The translations under genes were made by a program, and so were the position numbers. From the NCBI RefSeq assembly GCF_030551755.1, contig NZ_JAUPEC010000002.1:244618-308617 (forward strand): a stretch of DNA of 64,000 nt, in the 5' to 3' direction. Origin of the DNA: Pseudocolwellia sp. AS88 (lineage in GTDB: Bacteria > Pseudomonadota > Gammaproteobacteria > Enterobacterales > Alteromonadaceae). This document shows, piece after piece, positions 44,892-54,596 of the stretch; within the stretch, counting starts at the first letter, position 1, and each line of letters opens with the position of its first letter. The notes under the pieces were generated by a model. It worked only from the letters and a program-made list of their open reading frames with translations. It made no database searches and was not told the DNA's origin.

Positions 44892-45118
44892 ACCTGAACT
44901 CTGGATAATGAATTTTGTAATTTATTGATTCATATTACTTAAAAATAAGACGATATGATTTCACTAAAAAATATCATTTACTTTTCTCCTAATGTTGGAA
45001 TTTAGTCCGTATAACAAGGCGGTTTTATGTACTAATAGCTGGCTATTAGGAATAAAACCAACGCAGATTGACGGTTAAATAACAATATTAGGCATAATTG
45101 CTTATTCAGTTTTCAGGT
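44892..45118. mobile_element. MITE-like element, copy B
   Basis: A 227-bp non-coding element related to copy A. Ends are ACCTGAACTCTGGATAA and TTATTCAGTTTTCAGGT; direct repeats TATTTA flank it (44886-44891 and 45119-45124). The internal hairpin CTAATAGC-TG-GCTATTAG preserves pairing although its outer base pair differs from copy A (CC/GG). It is followed by the shared block (AAAACCAACGCAGATTGACGG and on). It begins 14 bases after the TetR stop codon. Confidence 0.8.
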
Positions 45119-45152
45119 TATTTAGTCGCCCTAATATTTTTTTTACTATTTA

Positions 45153-45167
45153 TAGACGATCAGTCTA
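45153..45167. promoter_or_regulatory. TetR/AcuR-type operator before yhdH
   Basis: TAGACGATCAGTCTA differs at one base from the site at 44217 and lies 15 bases before the yhdH start. It overlaps the expected promoter region. Confidence 0.8.
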
Positions 45168-45182
45168 AATAAGGAGAGCAAG

Positions 45183-46166
45183 ATGTTTAATGGTATTTTA
45201 ATTGAAAAAGATGACCAAGGTTACCGAGCCGCTGTTAAAGATATTGATGAAAGTGTATTACCTGAAGGGGATGTTATTGTTAATGTTTCTCATAGCACAA
45301 TTAACTATAAAGACGCATTAGCTATTACTGGCAAAGCTCCAGTAGTAAGAAAGTTTCCTATGGTTCCTGGCATTGATTTAGTAGGGACTGTTGAACACAG
45401 TGAAAGTGATAAATTTAGCGTTGGCGATCAAGTGTTACTTAATGGTTTTGGTGTGGGTGAAACTCACTGTGGTGGTTTGGCTCAAAAAGCACGTTTAAAA
45501 AGCGAATGGTTAATTCCATTACCTCAAGAATTTTCACCACGCCAAGCAATGGCTATTGGCACAGCCGGCTATACTGCAATGCTTTGTGTTATTGCTCTTG
45601 AAAAGAATGGTGTTACGCCAGACAAAGGTAAAATTTTAGTGACAGGTGCTAACGGTGGTGTAGGTAGTTTTTCAATCGCGATTTTAGCAAAGTTGGGTTA
45701 TCACGTTGTTGCTTCAACGGGTAGAGTTGACCAAGCAGAATACCTTAAAAAATTAGGTGCTTCAGATGTTATTGATCGAAAAGCCTTGTCAGAGCCTGGT
45801 CGCCCGCTTGCAAAAGAAAGCTGGGCAGGAGCAGTTGATTCTGCAGGAAGTCATACCTTAGCTAATGTTTGTGCCAGTATGCAATACGGCGGTACTGTTG
45901 CTGCTTGTGGTTTAGCCCAAGGCATGGACTTACCAGCTTCAGTTGCACCTTTTATTCTACGCGGTGTTACGTTAGCTGGTATTGACAGTGTAATGCGACC
46001 TATTGCAGATCGCATTGAAGCTTGGGAGCGACTTGCTGATATTTTAGATCCACAAGTATTTGAAGATATTTCGACTGAAATAGGGTTGAGTGAAGTAATA
46101 CCTACAGCTGAAGCGTTACTGGCAGGCACTATTCGTGGTCGTGTGGTTGTTGATATCAACAGATAA
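45183..46166 (+). CDS. acuI: Acryloyl-CoA reductase (YhdH/AcuI)
   Basis: A 327-residue NADPH-dependent medium-chain reductase. The GroES-like domain has [20 protein letters not shown] followed by VPGIDLVG. The nucleotide-binding fold has [20 protein letters not shown] and VASTGR. The AcuI/YhdH subfamily reduces toxic acryloyl-CoA to propionyl-CoA in DMSP/acrylate or propionate metabolism, fitting a marine host. It has a strong AAGGAGAG ribosome-binding site and is controlled by the upstream TAGAC-GTCTA operator. No DMSP lyase is visible nearby, so a general detoxification role is also possible. Confidence 0.93.
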   Translation: MFNGILIEKDDQGYRAAVKDIDESVLPEGDVIVNVSHSTINYKDALAITGKAPVVRKFPMVPGIDLVGTVEHSESDKFSVGDQVLLNGFGVGETHCGGLAQKARLKSEWLIPLPQEFSPRQAMAIGTAGYTAMLCVIALEKNGVTPDKGKILVTGANGGVGSFSIAILAKLGYHVVASTGRVDQAEYLKKLGASDVIDRKALSEPGRPLAKESWAGAVDSAGSHTLANVCASMQYGGTVAACGLAQGMDLPASVAPFILRGVTLAGIDSVMRPIADRIEAWERLADILDPQVFEDISTEIGLSEVIPTAEALLAGTIRGRVVVDINR

Positions 46167-46350
46167 GAAAGCAACGTAAAGAAGATCTTCAATTACTATT
46201 AGCAAAAGATAAAGTAGAGTTCGGCAACATTAATATCTGCCATAGTGAAAACTGTGAAGTTAAAAATAATTAGAAGACATTATCAGTTAAAGCAGTCGAT
46301 TTGAGCTTAATATGCGATGTTTCATGTAGGGTTTTGTTCTGGCTTCTGCA

Positions 46351-46396
46351 AAATAAAAAAGGCTCCCATTCTAAATTAAATAAAATGCGAGCCTTT
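46351..46396 (-). terminator. Terminator of the CheB/CheR-GGDEF-EAL gene
   Basis: On the minus strand AAAGGCTCGCATT pairs with AATGGGAGCCTTT (one mismatch) around a 13-base loop, followed by TTTTTT. Confidence 0.8.
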
Positions 46397-46446
46397 ACAT
46401 TGTTTTATAACGTTAAGCCGGTGTTTGCACAGACCCCTTTTTTAAT

Positions 46447-49400
46447 TTAACCCTTAGTCTCTTTATTCTTATTATCTTGTAAATAATCAAGTAATTTACT
46501 AATTGGCTTGGGTGTTTGAAAATAATAACCTTGAATAAAATCACAGTTATGACTAGCCACAAAATCATATTGTTCTTTTGTTTCTACTCCTTCAGCAACT
46601 GTTTTTAAACCTAATGCATTGGCAATTGAAATAGTGGCTTTTACTACTTCTTCTGATTTGCTTTCTTCGCCAATTCGAGAGATAAAAGAACGGTCAATTT
46701 TTAAGATGTCGAAAGGTTTATTAATAAGATAACCTAAGTTTGAATAACCGGTACCAAAATCATCCATCGAAAAAGAGACATTTAATTTTTTATAACGTTC
46801 TAAATGTTGCTGGTTTTGCTCATTTGATACTATAACTTTTCTTTCGGTAATTTCGAGAGAAATAGCACTTCCATCAATTTTAAATTGTCGTAAATATTTT
46901 TTAAATATGGAGAAGAGTGAATCACTCTCTAAATCTTTCAACGAAAAGTTAATGGCGATTTTACATTGATATTGGTTAACTGTATTCAAGTCGTTAATGG
47001 TATTCATTACCTTAAATACAACATATTTTGTAATTTCAGTAATTAAATCTGATTCTTCAGCAAGAGGAATAAACTTATTTGGCATTACTAGGCCAAGTTT
47101 AGGATGATTCCACCTGATTAAGGCTTCAAGATGCGATACCTTCATTGTTTCTAAGTCTATAATCGGCTGAAAATAGACTTCAAATTCATCGTTATTTAAT
47201 CCTTCTCGTATTGAGCTTTCCATCGACGCTTTCTCAAAAGCAACTGAAGAGAGTTCTTCTGAAATATAGCGATACATATTTCGGCCATTCTCTTTGGCAT
47301 CATACATAGCAATATCTGCTTGGCGAATTAACTCGTCAGCAGAATGCCCATCATTTGGATAAATACTGATCCCTATGCTAGCTCCGACTGTAACTTTATG
47401 TTCATCAACAATGATTTCTTCTTTAACTGATTGAATTAAACTAAGTGCCACTTTTGACGCATTTAATGCAGAATCTAAATCTTGAAGAATAATAATAAAT
47501 TCATCGCCACCGATTCTCGCAACGGTATCACATGAACGTAATACACCAGAGAAGCGTTTAGCAACCTCAATTAAGACAGCATCACCAACGCTATGCCCTA
47601 GGCCATCGTTTACAATTTTAAAGCGGTCTAAATCAATAAATAAAATAGCTAGCTGTTTTTTAGAACGGCGTGATTCTTGTAGTGCATGCTCTAAACGATC
47701 TGCAAATAATGTACGATTAGGTAAACCCGTTAATGAATCATGATTAGCAAGATATTTTATTTTATCTTGTGATTGTTTGATAATAGATATGTCGGTTATT
47801 ACCGCGATGTATTGAATAATATGACCATCATTATCTTTAACGGCGCTAATATTAAGAAAAACAGGGAAAAGGTCGCCATTTTTGGCTTTATTGATCACTT
47901 CACCTGACCAAAAACCACTTTGTTTGTATGAACGCTCTATCTCATTGTAGAACTCATTGCTGTGTTGTTCTGATTTTAAAAGGCTAATTTTTTTACCTTT
48001 AATTTCATCGAGAGAATAACCTGTTATGCTCTCAAATGCAGGATTAACATTAATAACCCTTGTCTCTTTATCGGTTATGACAATGCTTTCTTGGGTGGAA
48101 TTGAAAACCATTTTTGCTTGCATATTGTCTAGCGTTGATTGTTTTTGGCTATCAATATCCTCAATGACAGAGATAAAATACAATGGTTTATTATTTTCTC
48201 TTACTATAGCAACATAAAGCATTGCCCAGAAAATCTGGCCACCCTTTTTGTAATAGCGTTTTTCCAATTTATATGAATTTCTTTCACCATTTATAAGTTG
48301 CTTAACTAGCTCTAAATCTGCTTCAAGATCTTCAGGGTATGTTATTTCCTGAAACGTTTTAGCTAATAATTCTTCTTGGGTATATCCCAACATTTGAGAT
48401 AATGCATTGTTGATAGAAATCCATTCTCCATCTAATGAAACATGGCTTATACCTATATTTGCATTATCAAATGTTGCTTTATATTTTTGCTGACTAAGTG
48501 ATAATTCTGCGAGGGCGTTTCGTTCTGTAGATATATCTGAAGCAAACGACCATATTTGTGTATTACCTAATTCGTCTCGACTAAGATAATCTTCAACACT
48601 CAGTATAGTTTTAATATTCTTCTTAGACTGTAACTCTATGATGTAAGGGCCAAAGGCTCCTTTCTCTGTTAGTTCTTTCTGTCTGTTGAGTATGCGGCTG
48701 TTATTTTCAATAGGGTATAATTCAAACCAGTTTTTTGCGAGTAACTGTTCTTTTGATAGACCAGTATATTTTTGCATCGCGTGATTCGTTTTAAGAATCA
48801 TGCCCTGTAGATTAGTAATAATTACACCTTCGTGTATATTTTCTAAAACAGACTCGTAACGACGATTAAGCAAGCTATGTTTTTCTTTAATCGTGGTATT
48901 TTCATTAAACATTTCTTTAAGTTCTGCGTATGCAGTGTGAAGTTCTTCATTTGTTGATTGAAGCTCTTCATTACTTGTTTCCATTTCTTCATTGGTAGCT
49001 TGTAATTCTTCGTTAGCACTTTGCAATTCTTCATTAGATGATTGTAATTCCTCATTAGAGGTTTCTAACTCTTCTACTAAGGTTTGCATGTGTTCTTTGG
49101 TACGTTGCAACTCAAACTCTAATTCATGAGTTGAAGAGGAAACCACTATTTCATCAGAATTAGTATTAATGAGCGGTAAATCTTCAACAGAGATACTCTG
49201 AAAATAAAAAAGATACATCTGATTACGGCCATTTAAAATAGGCACAAGGTGAACTTTTATCAGTCGAGGTTTTCCATCTTTTTGTGGGAGTGGAATATAG
49301 CTACTTGAGTTAACACCAAATCCACGTTTAGCAGAGCTGAACAATTTTCTTAAATCAATAGCTAAACGAGAATCAACAATTTTATATAAATTGTACGAAA

Positions 49401-51483
49401 CATAGCCTTCCGGAATAGAAACAAAATCGAGGTTTCCTTTTTTATATACCACATCAAGTTGTTCGTTGGTTACTATGATGTTTGGTAATAATAGCTTTGC
49501 AGCTTCCGTTGCTATAGTTTCTTGTAATGGCGTATCTTCTGATGTTTTAGATTGTTCTTCCTCTGGGTATTTAACATATTTTGGAGGGCGAACAGTTATA
49601 GCTGAATAGTTTTTCTTTGAATAGGCTACAGTTTTAAAGATTTTATTTGATTTATCAACCGGCGTGAAAAGGTGCTCAAAATTAGTGGCATTTTCAGATT
49701 TTCCAAGAAAAAGTAGTGCGTTTGTTTTCAGGGCATAATGGAATGAAGGCATGATCCATTTTTGCGCATCAAGGTTAAAATAGATAAGTAAATTTCGACA
49801 GACAATAAGATCTAAATCTTTAAATGGTGGATCAGCTAAAAGATTATGATAGGAGAATACTATACTCTTACGTAAGGTTTTCTTAACCTCAAACTCATTA
49901 TCGGTAATAGTAAAATAGTCTTTTATATATGAGTCTGACACTTCCGTTACAGAAGCTTGACTATAAATACCTCGGCGCGCAGTTTTTAAGGCATCTTCAT
50001 CAATATCCGTTGCAAATATTTTTATATCTATTTCTTGTTGACGATCGTTCAATAACTCGTTCACTATAATCGCAACAGAATATGCCTCTTCACCTGTAGA
50101 GGAGCCTGGCATCCAAATTCTAATTTCTTTTGACTCTGGAATTTCATCGAGGTATTTATCTAATAAACTTTCTACTGAATCGTATGCTTCTCTGTCACGA
50201 AAGAAACTGGTAACGCCAATTAAAATATCTTTATATAGTAATTCAACTTCTTGTTCATCTCTTTCAATTAAAGCAACATACTCGCCCAATGTTGGTACTT
50301 TTAAGGCAACCATTCGTCGCTCAATTCGACGGCCAATAGTGGCTTTTTTATAAACAGAAAAATCTACCTGTTTAATTTTATGGAGTAGAGCGAAAATAAT
50401 AGAAATATGGTCATTAGGTGGTGATACTTGATGCTTCTTCAATACTTTATTACGCGGGAAGTTGGCTAATGCGACCAATTCTTCTCCAATTTTACTTGCT
50501 TCAATTAAGATGTCGACAACTGAACCATTAATTGCAGCCATTGGCATACCATCGTATTTAGCCGTTTTTGGCTCTTGTACTATGGTGATTCCACCTTCAG
50601 AGTTGATTGCCCGCATACCCTGGCATCCATCAGAACCTGTTCCAGATAAGATAATGCCTACAGACTTTTCTTTTTTATATTTGGCAATTGAAATGAATAA
50701 TTGATTTACAGATGGTTTTGGAAGGAAAGAATGTTTTTCTGGTTGTGACAAAACAATTTGATTATTACTATTTATCTCAACGTTTTTATTAGGTGGAGTA
50801 ATGTAGAAAACGTCACTCTCAAGCGTTTCATTATTTTCTGCTTCCTTAATCATTAAGGTGCTCTCTCTCGAAAGCAACTCTACCAACATAGTATTGTGTT
50901 TAGGACTCAAATGTTGGGCGATAATATAGGCGGTATTGTTGTTTTTAGGTAACCCTTTGATTAACGTTGTTAGAGCTTCTAACCCACCTGCACTTGAACC
51001 TATGCCCACTACCATAAGGCTATTATTATCTTGTATAGGTTCTTCGTCGTATTCGCTGAATACGGTTAAACTATCGCCTAATATTTTTGGTTGAAGAGGG
51101 GCTTCTTGGTGTTTTCCAACAGATAAAATATCATCAATAACTTGAAGTAACTTTTTGTTGGTTGTTGGTTTACTAATAAAGCCATTTATATGTTCTTTAA
51201 TAGTATCTAAAATAAAGTCTTCTTCAATATCGGCACTAAATACAATAACAGGGGTTTTACTATCGTTTTTACGAATTTCTTTTATTAATTCAGGACCATT
51301 CATTTGAGGTAGCTGAATTTCAGTTATTACTAAGCTCGGTCTGTGGGTGATAAATTTTGATATGCCTTCACGTCCATTAGACGCTTCAATAACGGTGGCA
51401 AATATTCCACGAAAAAAATCTGAATAAATTTTGCGGGTGCTATCATCATTCTCTATAAAAAGAATTGTTTCATCGTACTTCAT
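46447..51483 (-). CDS. REC-CheB-CheR-PAS-GGDEF-EAL hybrid regulator
   Basis: A 1678-residue cytosolic signalling protein. Order: receiver (about 5-122), CheB methylesterase (155-345; GIGSSAGG with Ser163/164, IAQHLSP with His191, GTGSDG), CheR methyltransferase (about 360-620; PGSSTGEEAYS, VCRNLLIYF), a PAS-like region, a coiled coil of repeated NEELQ units (about 805-860), several PAS domains (about 870-1240), GGDEF (RIGGDEF) and EAL (LEALIRWN, DDFGTGYS, AEGVET). The GGDEF and EAL signatures look catalytic. The receiver has Glu55 where the phosphoacceptor Asp is expected (VITEIQLP). It is monocistronic; no chemotaxis genes are nearby, so a link to c-di-GMP is favoured over chemotaxis. Confidence 0.93.
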   Translation of the reverse strand: MKYDETILFIENDDSTRKIYSDFFRGIFATVIEASNGREGISKFITHRPSLVITEIQLPQMNGPELIKEIRKNDSKTPVIVFSADIEEDFILDTIKEHINGFISKPTTNKKLLQVIDDILSVGKHQEAPLQPKILGDSLTVFSEYDEEPIQDNNSLMVVGIGSSAGGLEALTTLIKGLPKNNNTAYIIAQHLSPKHNTMLVELLSRESTLMIKEAENNETLESDVFYITPPNKNVEINSNNQIVLSQPEKHSFLPKPSVNQLFISIAKYKKEKSVGIILSGTGSDGCQGMRAINSEGGITIVQEPKTAKYDGMPMAAINGSVVDILIEASKIGEELVALANFPRNKVLKKHQVSPPNDHISIIFALLHKIKQVDFSVYKKATIGRRIERRMVALKVPTLGEYVALIERDEQEVELLYKDILIGVTSFFRDREAYDSVESLLDKYLDEIPESKEIRIWMPGSSTGEEAYSVAIIVNELLNDRQQEIDIKIFATDIDEDALKTARRGIYSQASVTEVSDSYIKDYFTITDNEFEVKKTLRKSIVFSYHNLLADPPFKDLDLIVCRNLLIYFNLDAQKWIMPSFHYALKTNALLFLGKSENATNFEHLFTPVDKSNKIFKTVAYSKKNYSAITVRPPKYVKYPEEEQSKTSEDTPLQETIATEAAKLLLPNIIVTNEQLDVVYKKGNLDFVSIPEGYVSYNLYKIVDSRLAIDLRKLFSSAKRGFGVNSSSYIPLPQKDGKPRLIKVHLVPILNGRNQMYLFYFQSISVEDLPLINTNSDEIVVSSSTHELEFELQRTKEHMQTLVEELETSNEELQSSNEELQSANEELQATNEEMETSNEELQSTNEELHTAYAELKEMFNENTTIKEKHSLLNRRYESVLENIHEGVIITNLQGMILKTNHAMQKYTGLSKEQLLAKNWFELYPIENNSRILNRQKELTEKGAFGPYIIELQSKKNIKTILSVEDYLSRDELGNTQIWSFASDISTERNALAELSLSQQKYKATFDNANIGISHVSLDGEWISINNALSQMLGYTQEELLAKTFQEITYPEDLEADLELVKQLINGERNSYKLEKRYYKKGGQIFWAMLYVAIVRENNKPLYFISVIEDIDSQKQSTLDNMQAKMVFNSTQESIVITDKETRVINVNPAFESITGYSLDEIKGKKISLLKSEQHSNEFYNEIERSYKQSGFWSGEVINKAKNGDLFPVFLNISAVKDNDGHIIQYIAVITDISIIKQSQDKIKYLANHDSLTGLPNRTLFADRLEHALQESRRSKKQLAILFIDLDRFKIVNDGLGHSVGDAVLIEVAKRFSGVLRSCDTVARIGGDEFIIILQDLDSALNASKVALSLIQSVKEEIIVDEHKVTVGASIGISIYPNDGHSADELIRQADIAMYDAKENGRNMYRYISEELSSVAFEKASMESSIREGLNNDEFEVYFQPIIDLETMKVSHLEALIRWNHPKLGLVMPNKFIPLAEESDLITEITKYVVFKVMNTINDLNTVNQYQCKIAINFSLKDLESDSLFSIFKKYLRQFKIDGSAISLEITERKVIVSNEQNQQHLERYKKLNVSFSMDDFGTGYSNLGYLINKPFDILKIDRSFISRIGEESKSEEVVKATISIANALGLKTVAEGVETKEQYDFVASHNCDFIQGYYFQTPKPISKLLDYLQDNKNKETKG

Positions 51484-52226
51484 TACTTTCCCTGTTAAAT
51501 TTATTGTTATTCAGTCAATCACCAACTTAACTTTAAAAGATAGCTAAAGAATTATAAAAGGGCAATACAACCTGTTACTTTATTTGATAATATTTGCTAT
51601 TAAATCAATTGCTAAGTCGTTTTAATTTAAGTTAGTTGGCCATCTATTCACTCAATGAGCGTCTGATAGAAAAAATCCATAAAATAAAGTCAACCATGCC
51701 CATAAAGATAATAACTTTTTGCCAAAGTAGAGCATCGGATTATCTATTAAAGCTAATTTAGTCATACCTAAAAAAATCAATCAAAAGCTATAGTTAATGA
51801 TAATAATACGTTTGCTTTTCATAAAAAGATCGATGCGCTAGTAAAATAATAAACTGGACACCGATTCTAAATTGAATTCAACGTGATCTTTTACTAAGTT
51901 TTAATTAGCAACTTCAATGAAGGGGGATTGCGATTACGACCGCCAGACAAACTAATAATACTAGGCTTTGTTACTATCTTAGGTAGTTTATGTGAGTTAA
52001 TTAAATAGTACAGTTTAATGGACTAAGTTCGTTGACAGTTAACGAAAGACCAAGAAAAATCTTAGTCTATGAGACACAAGTAGAGTTATTTAATTAATGT
52101 ATTGCGTTGCGCGATTGAGCTCATAGTTTGAAGCTAACTTAACTACAACGATGTTGTATTTCCGCTTGTCGTACAAACTGCTATTAATTTACTCGTGGTA
52201 TTCATAATTGTTATTTTGTAGTTTCA
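51484..52226. other. Long intergenic region
   Basis: 743 bases between two minus-strand genes. I see no credible gene, tRNA or repeat copy. Small hairpins occur, such as TTCGTT/AACGAA near 52027-52045 and ACAAC/GTTGT near 52145. The sequence reads like decayed DNA plus the promoter of the hybrid regulator near its left end. Confidence 0.4.
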
Positions 52227-54584
52227 CTAAATGTTATTTGGTGACAAATTTTTACCATTGAGTGGCAAAGCTGTTGTGATTATTCTATTAGACTGCTCTG
52301 CTTTTTTTATGATCACTGCAATAGACTTCGACGCTGGCGTATCACTTCTATCACCTTTGTTTTGCAAAGCAACTAAAGGATTAGCTTCAGGGAAGTAAGC
52401 GGCTATATTACCTTTTGGAATGTCGTACGATACTAATTTAAACCCGTAGATTTTTCTTTCAATATCATCAGTCCATAAGCTTTCTACATCGACTAAATCT
52501 TCATTCGCTAATGCTAAATCGGATATATCGCTTGGGTTCATTAATATAATATTTCGCTCGCCACTGATGCCTCTGTATCTGTCTTCAAAGCCATAAACCG
52601 TGGTGTTATATTGATCATGGGAACGCAGGGTTTGTAGTAAGAATATTCGATTATTGCTTAGCGCTCTAATTGAAGCCGGTATAATATCTTCAGGTAATGG
52701 ATTCGAGCTGATTTGAGCTTTTTGAGAATCGGTATTCCAAGATAATTCGGCTGCGCTATTACCTAAATAGAATCCACCGGGATGGGCAAGTCGCTCATTC
52801 ATCTTGCTAAATTCTGGAAGTGTTTGCGCGATATAGTTTCTGATCAAATCATAATTACTAGCAAGTCGAAGCCATTCAACAGGTGTATTACCTAAGGTTG
52901 CATGAGCGATACCTGCGATAATGGCAGGTTCAGAACGCATGTTTTCGGTATTAGAACCGACTACACCTTTTGATTTATGTACCATAGAAAATGAATCTTC
53001 AACCGTAACTGATTGCTCCCCACTGCCTTGTAAATCAATATCTGTTCTTCCTAAACAAGGTAGAATTAGAGAGGTTTTCCCTGGATATAAATGTGTTTGG
53101 TTCAATTTGGTTGCTATATTTACAGTAAGCTTACAGTTAGTGAGCGCTTGCTCGGTAAATGTAGTGTCAGGCGTCGCCGAAACAAAGTTGCCACCTAAGG
53201 CAATAAACACCTTACTTTTACCTGAAAGCATAGCTTCAATAGCTTCAACCACATTATGGCCACTTTCTTTCGGCGGAGTGAATGAAAACACTTTAGCTAA
53301 ATTATCTAAGAACTTATCGTCAGGTTTCTCATTAATGCCCATGGTTCGGTCACCTTGAACATTCGAATGACCTCGAACAGGACATAAACCCGCACCAGGC
53401 TTTCCTATTTGCCCAAAGAGTAGTTGTAAGTTGGTAATTTCCTGAATAGTAGCAACTGAATGTTTGTGCTGAGTAATGCCCATTGCCCAAGTAATAATGA
53501 CATTTTTTGATTGTTGATAAACGTCAGTTGCTTGCGTTATTTGCTCAAGAGTAAGCCCCGATTGCTCAATAATATGTTGCCACGATGTATCAGCAACTAA
53601 TTGCAAATATTCATCTAAGCCTTGGGTATGGGCTTGTATAAAATCGAGATCAAATACACTTTGTTGAGCTTTATTCGTGTTTTTTTGAGCAAGGTTATGA
53701 CGTTCTAATAATACTTTAACCATGCCACGCACACAGGCCATATCACCACCTAAATTAGGTGTGAAGTAATGATGTGAAATGGTTGTTGCGCCACCAGAAA
53801 TCATTTCTACGGCGGATTGTGGGTTGGCGAAACGCTCTAAGCCTCTTTCTTTTAAAGGGTTAAAAGTCACGATCTTTGCACCTCGACGAGATGCATGACT
53901 AAGGGTATCTAACATTCTAGGGTGATTAGTCCCAGGGTTTTGCCCAAAAACAAATATACCGTCAGCGTGTTCGAAGTCCTCAATTCTAACTGTGCCTTTA
54001 CCAATGCCGATAGATTCTTTTAATGCGACACCGCTAGCTTCGTGACACATGTTAGAGCAATCAGGGAAATTATTGGTACCAAATTTTCGCACAAATAATT
54101 GATATAAAAAGGCGGCTTCGTTGCTGGCTCTACCTGATGTATAAAATTCAGCTTGGTTTGGATCTTCTAGCTCATTCAAATGTTTAGCAATTACAGAGAA
54201 AGCATCATCCCAAGAAATAGCGTCGTAGTGATCTGTTTCAGCATTGTATATAACAGGTTCTGCTAATCGACCTTGGTATTCTAAAAAGTAACCGGTTTGC
54301 TTTCTTAGCCAACTAACGGAATGTTCTTTGAAAAAAGTTCTATCTACACGACGTGAGGTTGCTTCCCAGTTAACGGCCTTTGCGCCATTTTCACAAAAAC
54401 GGAACCGACCTGGTTCGTCTTTTTCACCCCATGCACAACCAGGGCAATCAAAGCCATGGTCTTGATTAGTTTTAAGAAGGTTTTTAATGTTTTTAGCAAT
54501 GTTGTCACTTTTTAATAAATGGGTAGCGGTACTTTTTAAAGCGCCCCAACCACCTGCGTGACCGGTATATTTTTTTACTGTCAT
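52227..54584 (-). CDS. FdhF/YdeP-family molybdopterin oxidoreductase
   Basis: A 785-residue member of the formate-dehydrogenase-like YdeP family (bis-MGD enzymes of the DMSO reductase superfamily). Near the N-terminus HGFDCPGCAW (Cys47, Cys50) and FRFCENGAKA (Cys64) likely hold an Fe-S cluster. Molybdopterin-domain motifs are DAISWDDAFSVIAKHL, YTSGRASNEAAFLYQLFVR and GQNPGTNHPRMLDTL. No Tat signal, so cytosolic. E. coli YdeP is linked to acid resistance; the substrate is unknown. It lies 12 bases after fdhD and is probably co-transcribed, consistent with a need for cofactor sulfuration. Confidence 0.92.
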   Translation of the reverse strand: MTVKKYTGHAGGWGALKSTATHLLKSDNIAKNIKNLLKTNQDHGFDCPGCAWGEKDEPGRFRFCENGAKAVNWEATSRRVDRTFFKEHSVSWLRKQTGYFLEYQGRLAEPVIYNAETDHYDAISWDDAFSVIAKHLNELEDPNQAEFYTSGRASNEAAFLYQLFVRKFGTNNFPDCSNMCHEASGVALKESIGIGKGTVRIEDFEHADGIFVFGQNPGTNHPRMLDTLSHASRRGAKIVTFNPLKERGLERFANPQSAVEMISGGATTISHHYFTPNLGGDMACVRGMVKVLLERHNLAQKNTNKAQQSVFDLDFIQAHTQGLDEYLQLVADTSWQHIIEQSGLTLEQITQATDVYQQSKNVIITWAMGITQHKHSVATIQEITNLQLLFGQIGKPGAGLCPVRGHSNVQGDRTMGINEKPDDKFLDNLAKVFSFTPPKESGHNVVEAIEAMLSGKSKVFIALGGNFVSATPDTTFTEQALTNCKLTVNIATKLNQTHLYPGKTSLILPCLGRTDIDLQGSGEQSVTVEDSFSMVHKSKGVVGSNTENMRSEPAIIAGIAHATLGNTPVEWLRLASNYDLIRNYIAQTLPEFSKMNERLAHPGGFYLGNSAAELSWNTDSQKAQISSNPLPEDIIPASIRALSNNRIFLLQTLRSHDQYNTTVYGFEDRYRGISGERNIILMNPSDISDLALANEDLVDVESLWTDDIERKIYGFKLVSYDIPKGNIAAYFPEANPLVALQNKGDRSDTPASKSIAVIIKKAEQSNRIITTALPLNGKNLSPNNI

Positions 54585-54596
54585 CTTGGTATTACC

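Noticed and set aside
48843..49055. Short minus-strand frame in the NEELQ region
   Set aside because: It is an alternative frame of the repeated coiled coil in the large hybrid regulator.
51840..51960. IS remnant suggested by TGGACAC at about 51854
   Set aside because: Only a short motif resembles an IS3-type end; no matching second end or transposase fragment was found.
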